DNA from: Polymorphobacter sp. | Lineage (GTDB): Bacteria > Pseudomonadota > Alphaproteobacteria > Sphingomonadales > Sphingomonadaceae | Reading direction: 5' to 3' | Assembly: GCF_025362435.1 (NCBI RefSeq) | Contig: NZ_JANYGL010000086.1 | Location: 1-44,814, forward strand | DNA length: 44,814 nt | Part shown: positions 8,067-17,012 of the stretch, in pieces | How the letters are laid out: each line of letters begins with the position of its first letter | Numbering within the stretch: position 1 is the first letter of the stretch | Translations under genes and position numbers: made by a program | The notes under the pieces: model-generated | What the model saw: the letters and a program-made list of their open reading frames with translations, nothing else | The model's database searches: none | What the model was told of the DNA's origin: nothing

Positions 8067-9293
8067 TTAGGATCGCTCGGTCCGCGCTGCCGTCGCCGCC
8101 ACCGACAGATCGGCGGTGACATTGGTGACGGTGTAGAAGATGTCGGGGATGACATCGACCGCGAGGAACAGCGGCAGAAGGTCGATCGGCAAATGTGCGG
8201 CGAGCAGCGCCGGGGCGTAGGCGGCGAAGAAGGTCGTCTGGTTGGGCAGCCCGGCGATGATCAGCGTGCCGAGGATCGACAGGCCGACGACGGTGACGAG
8301 CGTCGCGGGCGTGAGATGGGTGCCGTGGAGGTGCGCCGTCGCCAGCGTGACGATCACTATTGATGCAGGCGCGGCGAGGCGGAACAGCGCCACCGCGAGC
8401 GGGAGGACGGCGGCCGGGGCGCTCGCCGCTTCCGCGGTCCGGGTCAGGCGTCCGGCGGCGGCGAGCATCGCGGGCAGGGCAGCGAGCGACGACTGCGTGC
8501 TCGCCGCGACCGCTTGCGGCTCGAGCGCGGCGCGGGCGAAGGCCCCGAGGCCGACGCGCGCGCCGAACGCCGCCAGCGCGTACATCGCGACGCCGAGGAC
8601 GAGGGTGACCGCGATCTGTGTGCCGACGTAGCTCGCGAGAGCCGAACCTGCCCCAAGCCCGAGCCGCGCGCCGAGGGCAAAACCGAGCGCGGCGACGCCG
8701 ATCGGGGCGAGCGCGAGGACCCAGCCGACGATCACGAGGACGATCTCGGCCGCCTGCGCCAGCGCGTCGAGGACGGTCCGCGTCCGCTCGGCCGGTAGGC
8801 GCGCCGCGGCGACGCCGAACAGCAAGGCGAAGATCGCCAGCGGCGGGATCGCACCCTCCGCTGCCGCAGCCGCGAGATTGGGCGAGATCAGCCCGAGCAG
8901 CGCATCACCTGAACCGGCGAAGTGCCCGGGCACCGGCGTTCCCGCTCCGCGCAGCGCCGCCAGCGACGCCGGGTCGGGCGACCACGCTGCCAGCAAGGGC
9001 GGCCCGAGCAGCAGCGCCACCGCCGCTGAGACGAGCAGCAGGAACAGCCCGAGCAGCGCAGCGCGGCGGATGACGGCGCCGCCGCTCGCCGCCGCGATCG
9101 CCCGCGCGGTACCGGTTGCGGTCAGCGTGACGACGAGCGGCAGGACGGTCATCCGCAGCGAGTCGAGCCACAATGTCCCGACGAGGTTCGCCGCCGCCAG
9201 CGCATCGGTCGCGGGCCAGCCGCGGGCAGTCGTCAGCGCCCCCGCCGCGATCCCGATAATCAGTCCGGCGAGCGTCGCGAGGGTACGGTTCAC
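8067..9293 (-). CDS. Dicarboxylate/amino acid:cation symporter (DAACS family)
   Basis: Sodium- or proton-coupled symporter related to GltP/DctA (SLC1 fold), located in the inner membrane; 408 residues, the usual size. Visible family marks are LWLDSLRMTVLPLVV near residue 45, the Ser-rich hairpin STQSSLAALPAML (the SSSATLP equivalent) and the C-terminal substrate-binding helix DIFYTVTNVTADLSVAA. About eight hydrophobic segments and two re-entrant loops fit the sequence. The GTG start at 9293 overlaps the stop of the flavin monooxygenase by 4 nt, so it is the last gene of a three-gene operon. It probably imports the acidic compound that the operon's enzymes process (inference). Confidence 0.9.
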   Translation of the reverse strand: MNRTLATLAGLIIGIAAGALTTARGWPATDALAAANLVGTLWLDSLRMTVLPLVVTLTATGTARAIAAASGGAVIRRAALLGLFLLLVSAAVALLLGPPLLAAWSPDPASLAALRGAGTPVPGHFAGSGDALLGLISPNLAAAAAEGAIPPLAIFALLFGVAAARLPAERTRTVLDALAQAAEIVLVIVGWVLALAPIGVAALGFALGARLGLGAGSALASYVGTQIAVTLVLGVAMYALAAFGARVGLGAFARAALEPQAVAASTQSSLAALPAMLAAAGRLTRTAEAASAPAAVLPLAVALFRLAAPASIVIVTLATAHLHGTHLTPATLVTVVGLSILGTLIIAGLPNQTTFFAAYAPALLAAHLPIDLLPLFLAVDVIPDIFYTVTNVTADLSVAATAARTERS

Positions 9294-10324
9294 GCCGCGT
9301 GGCGCAGGGCGGGCGGGATCACCTGTGCGGCGAAGCGCTCCATCTCCTCCATTTGCGGGCTCATCTGGAGGAGGAGGAGGTCGAGTCCGGCGGCCTCGAA
9401 CTCGGCGATCCGCGCAGTGACGTGCTCGGGCGTGCCGACGAGGCCGGGGCGGAGGCCGCGGTTGCTGACCGAATATTCACGGATCTTGAGTTCGCGTTCG
9501 AGCTGGGTTCCCGACAGCCACTGGTCGAAATTGTCGAACCCGGGCGGCGGGCGGTCGCCCATGTCGGTGATGCGGGCGACTTCCACATCGGCTTCGCGGG
9601 CGCTGTCGCGAACGACTGCATACGCCGCCATGCCGTAGATCATCGGGGGCAGGTTGAGCCGCTCGCGCCGCGTGCGCATGTCGGCGATCTTCTCGGCAAT
9701 GATGGCGGGCTCGTCGCCGTGCATGACATAGGCGTCGCACTGCGCGGCGATCAGAGATTTGGCCGCCTCGGACTCGCCGCCGGCGTAGCGGATCGGCTTG
9801 GCGACCGGCTTGGGGGCGAGGATCGCGTCTTCGGTGCGGTACAGCCGCCCGTCGAAGGTGAAGCGCGGCTCGCTCCACAGCCCGTTGACGACGCGCAGCC
9901 ACTCGGACGTCCGGGCATAGCGGTCGTCGTGGGCGTCGAACTGGAGCCCGTACTGGCGCGCTTCCTCGGCCCACCACGACGACACGACGTTGAGGCTCAG
10001 TCGGCCGCCGCTGATGTTCTGGATGTTAGCCGCCTGCTTGGCGAACAGCGCTGGCTGGTGGAAGTTTGGCCGGACCGCGACCATCAGTTCGAGCCGCTGC
10101 GTCACCGCCGCGAGCGCCGCCGCGGTCGACCACGCATCGAGCGCGGGGGCCTGGATGCCCTTGATGTCGTTCAAATTGAGCTCGGCGACGAGCGTCAGGT
10201 CATAGCCGATCTGCTCGGCGCGGAGGCAAAGGTCGCGGGTATAGTCCCAGCTCGCCGTCATCCGCTCGTCGGCGACGTTGCGCAGCCAGCCGCCGAAAAC
10301 CGGGGCCCAGAAACCATAGCGCAT
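9290..10324 (-). CDS. LLM class flavin-dependent monooxygenase (SsuD/SfnG-like)
   Basis: Bacterial-luciferase-like TIM-barrel monooxygenase of 344 residues that uses reduced FMN supplied by a separate reductase. Start ATG 10324 has AAGGA 8 nt upstream; longer in-frame extensions run into the ATP-grasp gene and are spurious. The segments FHQPALFAKQAANIQNISGGRLSLNVVSSW are distributed as in alkanesulfonate and dimethylsulfone monooxygenases, and SNRGLRPGLVGTPEHV matches the C-terminal loop of that group. Typical substrates are sulfonates, sulfones or nitrilotriacetate-like compounds; which applies here cannot be told. It sits between the ATP-grasp ligase (2-nt gap) and the symporter (4-nt overlap), with no flavin reductase nearby. 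Confidence 0.88.
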   Translation of the reverse strand: MRYGFWAPVFGGWLRNVADERMTASWDYTRDLCLRAEQIGYDLTLVAELNLNDIKGIQAPALDAWSTAAALAAVTQRLELMVAVRPNFHQPALFAKQAANIQNISGGRLSLNVVSSWWAEEARQYGLQFDAHDDRYARTSEWLRVVNGLWSEPRFTFDGRLYRTEDAILAPKPVAKPIRYAGGESEAAKSLIAAQCDAYVMHGDEPAIIAEKIADMRTRRERLNLPPMIYGMAAYAVVRDSAREADVEVARITDMGDRPPPGFDNFDQWLSGTQLERELKIREYSVSNRGLRPGLVGTPEHVTARIAEFEAAGLDLLLLQMSPQMEEMERFAAQVIPPALRHAA

Positions 10325-10326
10325 CC

Positions 10327-11250
10327 CTAGATCCTTTTCGCGGCGATGACGCCTTCGAGATAGTCGACCAATTGTTCGTGCGGGTCCCAGCCGAGGACGT
10401 CGAGCGGCTTGGCGACGAAGTTCGACAGCGCGTTGATGTCGTAGAACTTCGCCACGCCGTCGCGGTCGTCGATCATCACCTCGATACCGCCGACGTCGAG
10501 CCCGGCGGCACGCGCGATCGCTTCGGCAGCGTCGATCAATGCCGGAGCGGGGTCGGCGCGGGTCATCCGGATCGTGCCCGGCCCGCGCCCGATCTCGCAG
10601 GCGTCGGCGGGGCATAGGTCGAAGCTGTCGGCGGGGCTTTCGATGTTGATCGCGTAGAGGAACTTGCCGTCGAGCGTCTCGAGCCGGGTGACGATTCCGG
10701 CGCGAGCGGGGACGTATTCCTGGACGAGCAGCACGCGGTCGACGCTTTCGGGGGTCGTCCGCTCGGCGATCGACTGGGCAAGCTCCTCGGCGCTCTGGTA
10801 GCGGACGATCCCGGCACCCGACCCGCCGATGTTCGCCTTAACGATCAGCGGGAAGCCGATCTCCGCCGCCGCTGCAGGCAGGTCGGCCGCGCGGTGGACG
10901 ACGCGGGTCTTCGGAATGCCGAGCCCGAGCCCCGCGATCAGCGACATCTGCCGCGCCTTCGACCGGTCGATTGCGATGACCTCGGCGCCGTTGATCACCC
11001 GGGCACCGCACGCCGCCCAATGCGCAAACAGTGCCTCGGCGTAGAAGATGCCGTGGTCGGCCTCGCGGAGGAAGCTCGACATCGCGACGCGGCTGAGAAC
11101 GACGGGGGACGGCGGCGCCGGGTCACTCGGGTCGAAGCGATGGTCGGACAGGTGCAGTGCCTCGTAGCGCACCCCTCGTCGATCGAGCGCGGCGAACAGG
11201 GGCACGAACCACGCGGGGTGCTCGTACAGGATTGTGAGATCAGCGGTCAT
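10327..11250 (-). CDS. ATP-grasp ligase, RimK-like
   Basis: ATP-dependent carboxylate-amine (or thiol) ligase of the ATP-grasp superfamily, 307 residues from ATG 11250; a TTG start at 11277 would add nine residues and neither has a good ribosome binding site. The ATP-binding core is FPLIVKANIGGSGAG (Lys138, Gly-rich loop 142-147), VLLVQEYV (Glu178) and the metal-binding end GGIEVMI...KFYDINALSNF. The N-terminal pre-ATP-grasp domain is Rossmann-like. Known relatives add glutamate or build amino-acid conjugates (RimK, LysX, D-Ala ligase). It is the first gene of an operon with an FMN monooxygenase and an acidic-solute symporter, so a small carboxylated molecule is a likelier substrate than a ribosomal protein (inference). 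Confidence 0.85.
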   Translation of the reverse strand: MTADLTILYEHPAWFVPLFAALDRRGVRYEALHLSDHRFDPSDPAPPSPVVLSRVAMSSFLREADHGIFYAEALFAHWAACGARVINGAEVIAIDRSKARQMSLIAGLGLGIPKTRVVHRAADLPAAAAEIGFPLIVKANIGGSGAGIVRYQSAEELAQSIAERTTPESVDRVLLVQEYVPARAGIVTRLETLDGKFLYAINIESPADSFDLCPADACEIGRGPGTIRMTRADPAPALIDAAEAIARAAGLDVGGIEVMIDDRDGVAKFYDINALSNFVAKPLDVLGWDPHEQLVDYLEGVIAAKRI

Positions 11251-11415
11251 CGACACCAGATAGCATTCGCGCGCCAACTTACATTAGTGACAATGTTGCG
11301 AAGATCGTTTCGGCGCTGTCCGGCGCGTCCGCCGACGACGGACCTGCTGCGTTGATCGCAGGGTCGTACTTTCTTGTCGGGGCCGTGCATCGTGCCGGGC
11401 TCCGATCCTCAGTGG

Positions 11416-11823
11416 TCAACCTGCACGCAGCACGGCTTCGTGCCCGAAGGTCAGTTCGATCCGGATGCCGTTGGGGTCGCGTAAATTGATCTGGACGAGC
11501 CCCGGCACGCGCGTCTCGCGGACGTCGTAGTCGACCCTGGCGCGGTCGAGGCGCTCGGCCATTCCCGGTCGGTCCGAACAGTCGAAGGCGATGTGGTCGA
11601 GGCGGCCGACGACGCCGGCGGGCCGATCGACCTCGCCGGGCAGCATCGCGTTGACATGGATGATCGGGCGGCCGTCGGGGCTGTGCAGCCAAGCATTTTT
11701 GGTCTGGTCGGCCATCGTCGCCGCCGGGCCGCGGACGAGGTCGAAAACCGTTTCGAAGAACGCCATCGTCGCCGCGAACTCCGGCGTGCGGATGTTGATG
11801 TGGCCGATCCGCTCGATTGCCAT
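11416..11823 (-). CDS. VOC family protein (glyoxalase/dioxygenase-like)
   Basis: A 135-residue vicinal-oxygen-chelate protein with two beta-alpha-beta-beta-beta modules. It starts at ATG 11823 with GGAG about 9 nt upstream; an upstream 19-residue extension is unsupported. Probable metal ligands are His8 (IGHINIRT), His77 (LDHIAFD) and Glu123 (RIELTFG), and DPNGIRIEL is the classic C-terminal signature. Such proteins act as glyoxalases, ring-cleavage dioxygenases or resistance proteins; this one cannot be narrowed down. It follows the eight-gene operon on the same strand after a 103-nt gap, and a 165-nt gap separates it from the ATP-grasp operon, so it is probably its own unit. Confidence 0.85.
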   Translation of the reverse strand: MAIERIGHINIRTPEFAATMAFFETVFDLVRGPAATMADQTKNAWLHSPDGRPIIHVNAMLPGEVDRPAGVVGRLDHIAFDCSDRPGMAERLDRARVDYDVRETRVPGLVQINLRDPNGIRIELTFGHEAVLRAG

Positions 11824-11926
11824 GCTGCTTGCTCCGTAGGCCAAGGCCGCGAGAATGCGGGACAAACGAGGGGAGAACAAGCGACGCTGACCAGACTAAG
11901 CCGCGTCGCCAGCACGGTGGCGCTGC

Positions 11927-13753
11927 TCATAATGCGATGGTCCACGTGGTGATGATCTGTCGTTGTGCGAGGCCGAGTTTTGACCGTTCAAACCACCAAA
12001 GCCCGATCGTGGCGGCTAGCCAGGCAAGCAACCATGGCCAAAGTCCACCAGCGAAACCTTGAGAGGCTGTTGTCGAGAGGCGGGCAGCAGGCGCCGACGC
12101 CAGACGCAGGGTCGCGTCGCGGATGGCCCGCGCCCGGACGTTGGGCCACGTTCCCGCCGCTTCGACCGCGAATGGATACGCTGTAGCCTGACCCTGCTGA
12201 CGCAAGTAATACCAACCGGTTGTCCGCGGCCAGAACGCGGCGCAGCCTGCAGCCGGATCGTCGACGAGGGTCGTGCTGCCGCCGTCGGGCGCGGTGACGG
12301 TGGCGACGCCGGCGAGGTTGCAGAGCGCGACGCGTTGGCCGACACGGGCTGGCTGTTCGATCCGCGGCGTCGCTTGTGGCTTGCCGCGGCCGAGCTTGGC
12401 GAAGGCGGCGCGCCACAGGTCGTCGTAGCTTGCAGCGTGCCCCGCCAGGACGAGTCGGAAGCTGTCGTCGAGCGGCCAGAGGGCGATGCGGCCTTCGCCC
12501 TCGCTTCGCCACGGTGCCAGCGTCGCGCCGGTCGCGTCGCGAAGCAGGGGAGTCGCCGTCGGGGCGGTGAGCCTGGCCGTCCAGCGGGTTAATGGCGGGA
12601 CGGCAGCGTCGCGGTTGAGGCGTGACGGGGCGTCGCTGCTGCCGGGTCCATCGCGTGCGAGGCTGGCCGCCTCGTCCACCCTCGGCAGGGTAACGGGGGC
12701 GCTGCCCTCGCTCGCCGCGACCGTAAAGCCGAGCGATTGCAAGGCTGTGCGGTCGGGCACCGACAGCGGCCCGTCAATGCGGACGAGGAGGCCGAGACCG
12801 GCGCGGACGGCGGCGAGCATGGCGCTGCGCTCGCCGGAGGTGAGGCTGCCCCAGCTTCGTTCGTCGAGCACCGCGATGTCGAATTGCTGCAGCGTCGACG
12901 GCGATATGGCGAGCGGCGAGTCGCCGAGGGCGAGGCCGCCGCCGGTTGCGATCTGGCTGTGGACGGTCATTCCGGCGTCGCTTGCCCAGCGGCGCAAATA
13001 CTTGGTCTCGGGTCCCGGGGCTCCGGCGAGGAGGAGCAGGCGGACCGGCGGGGCCGCGCTGGTCCATTCAGGTACTGGTGCCTCCTCAATGACTTGCGAG
13101 CCGCTGCGAACCTTCAGCGTAAAGCGCGCGGGTCCGGAAGCGCGTGCCGTACCCGAGACGACGAAGTCACCGGCGGCGTCGGGGACGGCGGTGTCGACCC
13201 GGCGACCGGCGGGGTCGACGAGATCGACTGCTGGGTGCGTGATCCCGCTGACTCGACCACCGACGGTGATGGTGGCTCCCGGAGCGACTGGAGGCGGGAA
13301 ATCGACGCGGATCAATCCCGATGGGGGCTTTCCCGGGGTAAAATCGACCGGAATGCCGTTTACTGCCTCGATATCGCGTGGTTCGAGGCCATCGCCGACG
13401 ATCTTGAGGCGGGCCGGGGCGAAGCGGCGCAGGGCGGTGGCGAGGTCGGGGGCGCGGTCGGCACCAGCGATTTCAGGGGCTTCGGGGAGGGCGACGAGGT
13501 GGGTTCCGCCGACGATCTCGCCGATCGCGCTGGCATGGGCGGTGAGGACGGTCAGGGTGCCTCCCGACTGTAGGCTCGACGGCATCAGGGTGAGGTAAAG
13601 CAGGCCCGCACAGATTGGCTGGGCGGCGAGCAATATTTCCGTCCGCCACGGTCTATCCCGTTCTCCTATCGGCGTTTTCCACGCGCGCACACCGGTCCGC
13701 ACAAGGCCGAACACAGCGGCCACAACGACGATCCCAAGAAGCACAACCGTCAC
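11927..13753 (-). CDS. Membrane protein with a GATase-like domain, last gene of the MoxR/DUF58 operon
   Basis: I do not recognise a named family for the whole 608-residue chain. It begins at GTG 13753, inside a 4-nt GTGA overlap with the preceding gene. Two transmembrane segments are at about 2-18 and 39-57 and a third at about 570-591, with a large domain between them that is probably periplasmic. The middle holds a beta-sandwich-like stretch (about 150-225) and then a class I glutamine-amidotransferase-like fold at about 236-330 (VRLLLLAGAPG...FDIAVLDERSW...GLLVRIDGP). That fold has no catalytic Cys, as in similar domains of BatA-type proteins. The plan resembles an enlarged BatA-like protein. 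A structural or ligand-sensing role in the operon's complex is inferred. Confidence 0.7.
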   Translation of the reverse strand: MTVVLLGIVVVAAVFGLVRTGVRAWKTPIGERDRPWRTEILLAAQPICAGLLYLTLMPSSLQSGGTLTVLTAHASAIGEIVGGTHLVALPEAPEIAGADRAPDLATALRRFAPARLKIVGDGLEPRDIEAVNGIPVDFTPGKPPSGLIRVDFPPPVAPGATITVGGRVSGITHPAVDLVDPAGRRVDTAVPDAAGDFVVSGTARASGPARFTLKVRSGSQVIEEAPVPEWTSAAPPVRLLLLAGAPGPETKYLRRWASDAGMTVHSQIATGGGLALGDSPLAISPSTLQQFDIAVLDERSWGSLTSGERSAMLAAVRAGLGLLVRIDGPLSVPDRTALQSLGFTVAASEGSAPVTLPRVDEAASLARDGPGSSDAPSRLNRDAAVPPLTRWTARLTAPTATPLLRDATGATLAPWRSEGEGRIALWPLDDSFRLVLAGHAASYDDLWRAAFAKLGRGKPQATPRIEQPARVGQRVALCNLAGVATVTAPDGGSTTLVDDPAAGCAAFWPRTTGWYYLRQQGQATAYPFAVEAAGTWPNVRARAIRDATLRLASAPAARLSTTASQGFAGGLWPWLLAWLAATIGLWWFERSKLGLAQRQIITTWTIAL

Positions 13754-15882
13754 GGGGTCATTCGCAGCGCATCGAGGTAGCGGCGGCCCTCGGCGGTCGC
13801 GGCGGGGCGCGGCGCGACCCCTCCCGCCGGGCGCGGCTGGGCCTGCCACAACAGGCCGCGCAGCGCCTCGCGGCAGTCGTTGCACCCGGGCTGGCGGCGG
13901 ACCGCGTCGATCGCGGCGGCGAAGGCGAGGCGGTCGTCGACCCCCGCCGGGCCGGTCCGCAGCCACGCCTCCAACGCGGCGAGTTGCGCCGGGTCGACGC
14001 TGCCGGGCGAGCCGAGCGCACGCCAGATCGCTGCCGGGGCCGGGTCGACCGCCGTTCCCGCGATCGGCGACAGGTCGCGATGCGCGAGGCCGTCGCGCTT
14101 GCCGGTCAGCCGCCGCGTCTCGTCGATCGCGGGCAGCTCCGGCCCGACCTTGGCGACGAACAGCCGCGTCGCCTGCTGGACCTGCTTGATCAGCCCGAGC
14201 GCGGTATAAGCGAACGGCAGCGCCGCCGCCGGGTCGCCCTGCCGCAGGTGCAACTCCGCCTGCCACATCGCGTCGAGCGCGCCCTTCAGCGATTTGCGCG
14301 TCCCTGGATCGAGCAGCGTCGCTGCCTCAGACTCGTCATGGACATGGCCATAATCCGCGAGCGTATCGGCCTCGCTGCCGAACCGCGGCGGCGTCACTTT
14401 GCCGTCCCCTTCGGCGGTTGCGGGAGCAGGGGTCGTCGGCGCATCGGCCGTCGGCGCGCTCGTCGCCGCGTCGGCAGTCGGCGGCGGCGGGGTCTTGCCC
14501 TCCTGCTCCTCGCCGAGGAACTGGCCGTAGCGCAGCCGCAGCAGCCGCTGGTCGGCGCCGATGCTGTCCGACTTGGCGAGGAAGCGCGGCGCCGCGGGGC
14601 GCGGGCGCAGCTTGAGCAGCGCCTCGGCGTCGATGATGATCTGGCGCTCGCTGCGGAAATACGCCGGCAGCGCGCGGGTGACGACGCCCTCCATCCCCAT
14701 CGCCTCGCCCTCGCTCGCGGGCCAGCGGAGGATCAGGCTGGGGCTGCGCGCCGCCTGCGGTCCGGGGTTCCGGTTGTCGGCGACGGTCAGCTGCGCGACG
14801 AGGTCGCTGCCCGCGACGAACTTGAGCGCGGTGAGGTCGACCGCGACGGTGAAGCGCCGCGTCGTCGTCCCGCTGCTGCCGTGGACGGTGACGACCTGCT
14901 CGCGGAACTTGACGTTCTCGCCCTCGCCCTCGGCGATCGTCAGGTGGAGCTGCGCGGTCGCGGCGACGCCGTAATCGTCGCTCGCCTCGAACACCAGCGG
15001 CCAGCGGCGCTGCCCCGGCGTGAGAAGGACGAGGCTGCGGTCGGGAGCGATCACCTTGACCTGCGGCGGGGCGTCGACGATCGCGTCGAGCCGGTGGAGG
15101 CGGGGCAGGGCGACTCCCGCGGCGCGCGGGACGACGCGATAGAGCAGCGACCGGTCGAGGGTGCGGCGGGCGGTCCACACCGCGCCGTCGCGGGTCAGCG
15201 CGATGCGGCCACCGTCGGCGGGGACGAGGTCGGCGGCATCAGGCTGCGGCGCGAAGGCCAGCGTCCATTCGAGGCGCGACCCCTGCGGCGCGCGGATGTC
15301 GAGGCTCGCGGCATTGCGTGGCGGGAGGCCGGTGTAGGCGGGCGGGACAATGCGCAGCCGCTGCACGACGAGGCGCGGCATGCCGGGGGTTGCGGTCACA
15401 CCCTCGCTGGCTGGCGCGAGGCTGGTCGATGCGCGCCGGTGGGGGACGGCGACGACCACCGCGACGGCAACCAGCCCGGCGAGCCACGCGAGGGCGATCC
15501 GGCGTGGCGACCAAGCGGGGCGTAGGTCGGGCATCGCGGCGGCGATGCGGCGCTCGATCCGGTCGCGCTGGAGGCGTGCCAGCGGGGTTAGGGAGCCGTC
15601 ATCAGCGAACAGCAGGTCGGCGCTGTCGTCGAGATCGAGCCGCGTCGCGTCGAGCCGCCCGATCAGCCAGCCGCGGTTGAGCTGCCTTGCCCGCTGGGTT
15701 GCGATGGCTGCGACGACTGCCAGCACGACGAGCGCGACGACGACTGCCGGGACGGTGCCGCCGAGCCGCCACGCGATCGCGGCGGCAACCGCGGCGGCCG
15801 GGGCGCCGGTGAGCACGTCGTCGGCGATCCGCCGCCGTTGCGCCGGGCGGACGAAATCGACGGGGTGGAACGCGGCGGTCAC
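13750..15882 (-). CDS. DUF4175-like membrane-anchored protein
   Basis: A 710-residue protein starting at GTG 15882, coupled by a GTGA overlap to the BatA-like gene. It has hydrophobic segments at about 27-61 and 128-146, then an apparently exported region. Marks of the DUF4175 group are VPPAYTGLPPR near 179 and FEASDDYGVAATA near 298-310. A Pro/Ala/Thr-rich linker lies around 460-500, and the C-terminal third is helical with a GCNDC cysteine pair near the end. No enzymatic motif is seen. DUF4175 proteins commonly accompany MoxR/DUF58/BatA sets, and the function is unknown. The coordinates exclude a 25-residue upstream extension that overlaps the BatA-like frame. Confidence 0.72.
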   Translation of the reverse strand: MTAAFHPVDFVRPAQRRRIADDVLTGAPAAAVAAAIAWRLGGTVPAVVVALVVLAVVAAIATQRARQLNRGWLIGRLDATRLDLDDSADLLFADDGSLTPLARLQRDRIERRIAAAMPDLRPAWSPRRIALAWLAGLVAVAVVVAVPHRRASTSLAPASEGVTATPGMPRLVVQRLRIVPPAYTGLPPRNAASLDIRAPQGSRLEWTLAFAPQPDAADLVPADGGRIALTRDGAVWTARRTLDRSLLYRVVPRAAGVALPRLHRLDAIVDAPPQVKVIAPDRSLVLLTPGQRRWPLVFEASDDYGVAATAQLHLTIAEGEGENVKFREQVVTVHGSSGTTTRRFTVAVDLTALKFVAGSDLVAQLTVADNRNPGPQAARSPSLILRWPASEGEAMGMEGVVTRALPAYFRSERQIIIDAEALLKLRPRPAAPRFLAKSDSIGADQRLLRLRYGQFLGEEQEGKTPPPPTADAATSAPTADAPTTPAPATAEGDGKVTPPRFGSEADTLADYGHVHDESEAATLLDPGTRKSLKGALDAMWQAELHLRQGDPAAALPFAYTALGLIKQVQQATRLFVAKVGPELPAIDETRRLTGKRDGLAHRDLSPIAGTAVDPAPAAIWRALGSPGSVDPAQLAALEAWLRTGPAGVDDRLAFAAAIDAVRRQPGCNDCREALRGLLWQAQPRPAGGVAPRPAATAEGRRYLDALRMTP

Positions 15883-17012
15883 GCGGTCCCCCGCCGCCGC
15901 CCGGTCGCCAGCCAGCGCTCGATGAGGAACATCGCGGCGACGATCAGCGCCAGCCACGACCGCAGGTCGCGCGCGGGCGGCTTGTAGGTCGCGCCGCCGG
16001 TGAGGGGAGCATAGTCGACTGCCGCGACCCGCGTCGGGGCGGGGCGGGGGGCTTCAAGGAGCGCGCGCAACCGTTGGGAGAAGCCGGGTTCGAGCAGTTG
16101 CGGCATCTGCGCCGAATCGAGCGGGCGGGTTAGGCGGACGATCCGGCCGCGGCCGATCGGCTCGGCGGTCGCGAGCACCGCGCCTACTTCATCGCGCCAG
16201 ACGACCGGGGCCGCGACCGGACCGGTGCCGACGACCAGCGCTGTACCGCCTCCGGAAATCCAGTCGCGGAGGGCGGTCGGCAATTCCCCGGGCGCGAGCC
16301 AGACCAATGTGGCGGGGTAGGGCGGCAACGGAGCGGACGGTGGTCCGACTTCGAAACCGGGGGCGCGACCCGGCGGTGCCCAGGCGACCGCGGCGGCACG
16401 AAGATAGCGGACGGCGTCGTGGTGCTCCGGGGTGCGGACGCTGAGCGCGGGGGCCGGTTTCGCCGCCTGGCTGGGGGCGGCGGGCGTCGATCCGGCGGTG
16501 ACCTGCCACGCGACGTGGTGCGACAGGCGGGGGCGCTCGGCGTCGGCGGTGATTTGCGCCGGGACGACGACACGCAGACTCGCCCCCGGCGGCAGTTCGG
16601 CGTCAAGCTGGCGGAGCAGGCTTGCGACGGGGATCGGGCCAGCAGGGCGCGGCATGTCGAGCGCGGGGAAGCCGGGGGCGAGCCAGCGCCGCTCGACGCC
16701 GTCGCCGCGGGGCACCGAAGCGAGGTCGGCACCCGGGACAACCGCGACCCAGTTGCCGCCGTCGCTGCTGCCGAAGACCGCCGGGCGCGCCAGCCACAAG
16801 GCGATGAGCGCGAGCAGGAGCAGGCGGGCGATCAGCAGCGGCCATTCGTCGAAGCGCAGCCGGGTGCGCGGGCGCGGCCGGGCGGCGAGCCAGCGCAGCG
16901 CGGCGAAGTCGATCCGCGCGAGCTCGCTGCGCCGCGCAAGGTGGATGACCAGCGGCACCGCGAGCGCCGCCAGCGCCGCCAGCCCGAGCGGGAACAGCAG
17001 AACCGGGGTCAT
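15879..17012 (-). CDS. BatA-domain membrane protein
   Basis: Inner-membrane protein of 377 residues starting at ATG 17012 (ATGA overlap with the DUF58 stop). The N-terminus is the BatA/aerotolerance regulator domain: a TM helix at about 3-25 (LLFPLGLAALAALAVPLVIHL), the ARIDFAALRWL stretch, then a second TM at about 56-75. The remainder lacks a von Willebrand MIDAS motif; instead LRDWISGGGTALVVGTGPV looks like a GATase-type strand-loop. A third TM lies near 352-370. In related operons such proteins are thought to hold the MoxR/VWA machinery at the membrane. A long antisense-like extension upstream in the same frame overlaps DUF58 and is discarded. Confidence 0.82.
   Translation of the reverse strand: MTPVLLFPLGLAALAALAVPLVIHLARRSELARIDFAALRWLAARPRPRTRLRFDEWPLLIARLLLLALIALWLARPAVFGSSDGGNWVAVVPGADLASVPRGDGVERRWLAPGFPALDMPRPAGPIPVASLLRQLDAELPPGASLRVVVPAQITADAERPRLSHHVAWQVTAGSTPAAPSQAAKPAPALSVRTPEHHDAVRYLRAAAVAWAPPGRAPGFEVGPPSAPLPPYPATLVWLAPGELPTALRDWISGGGTALVVGTGPVAAPVVWRDEVGAVLATAEPIGRGRIVRLTRPLDSAQMPQLLEPGFSQRLRALLEAPRPAPTRVAAVDYAPLTGGATYKPPARDLRSWLALIVAAMFLIERWLATGRRRGTA

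Noticed and set aside
10325-10615. N-terminal extension of the LLM monooxygenase frame
   Set aside because: It overlaps the ATP-grasp coding sequence, is Arg-rich, and the ATG at 10324 has a good AAGGA and a normal family N-terminus.
13615-15525. 636-codon plus-strand frame opposite the DUF4175-like gene
   Set aside because: Shadow frame with Arg-rich composition; the minus-strand gene has domain motifs and coupled start/stop overlaps on both sides.
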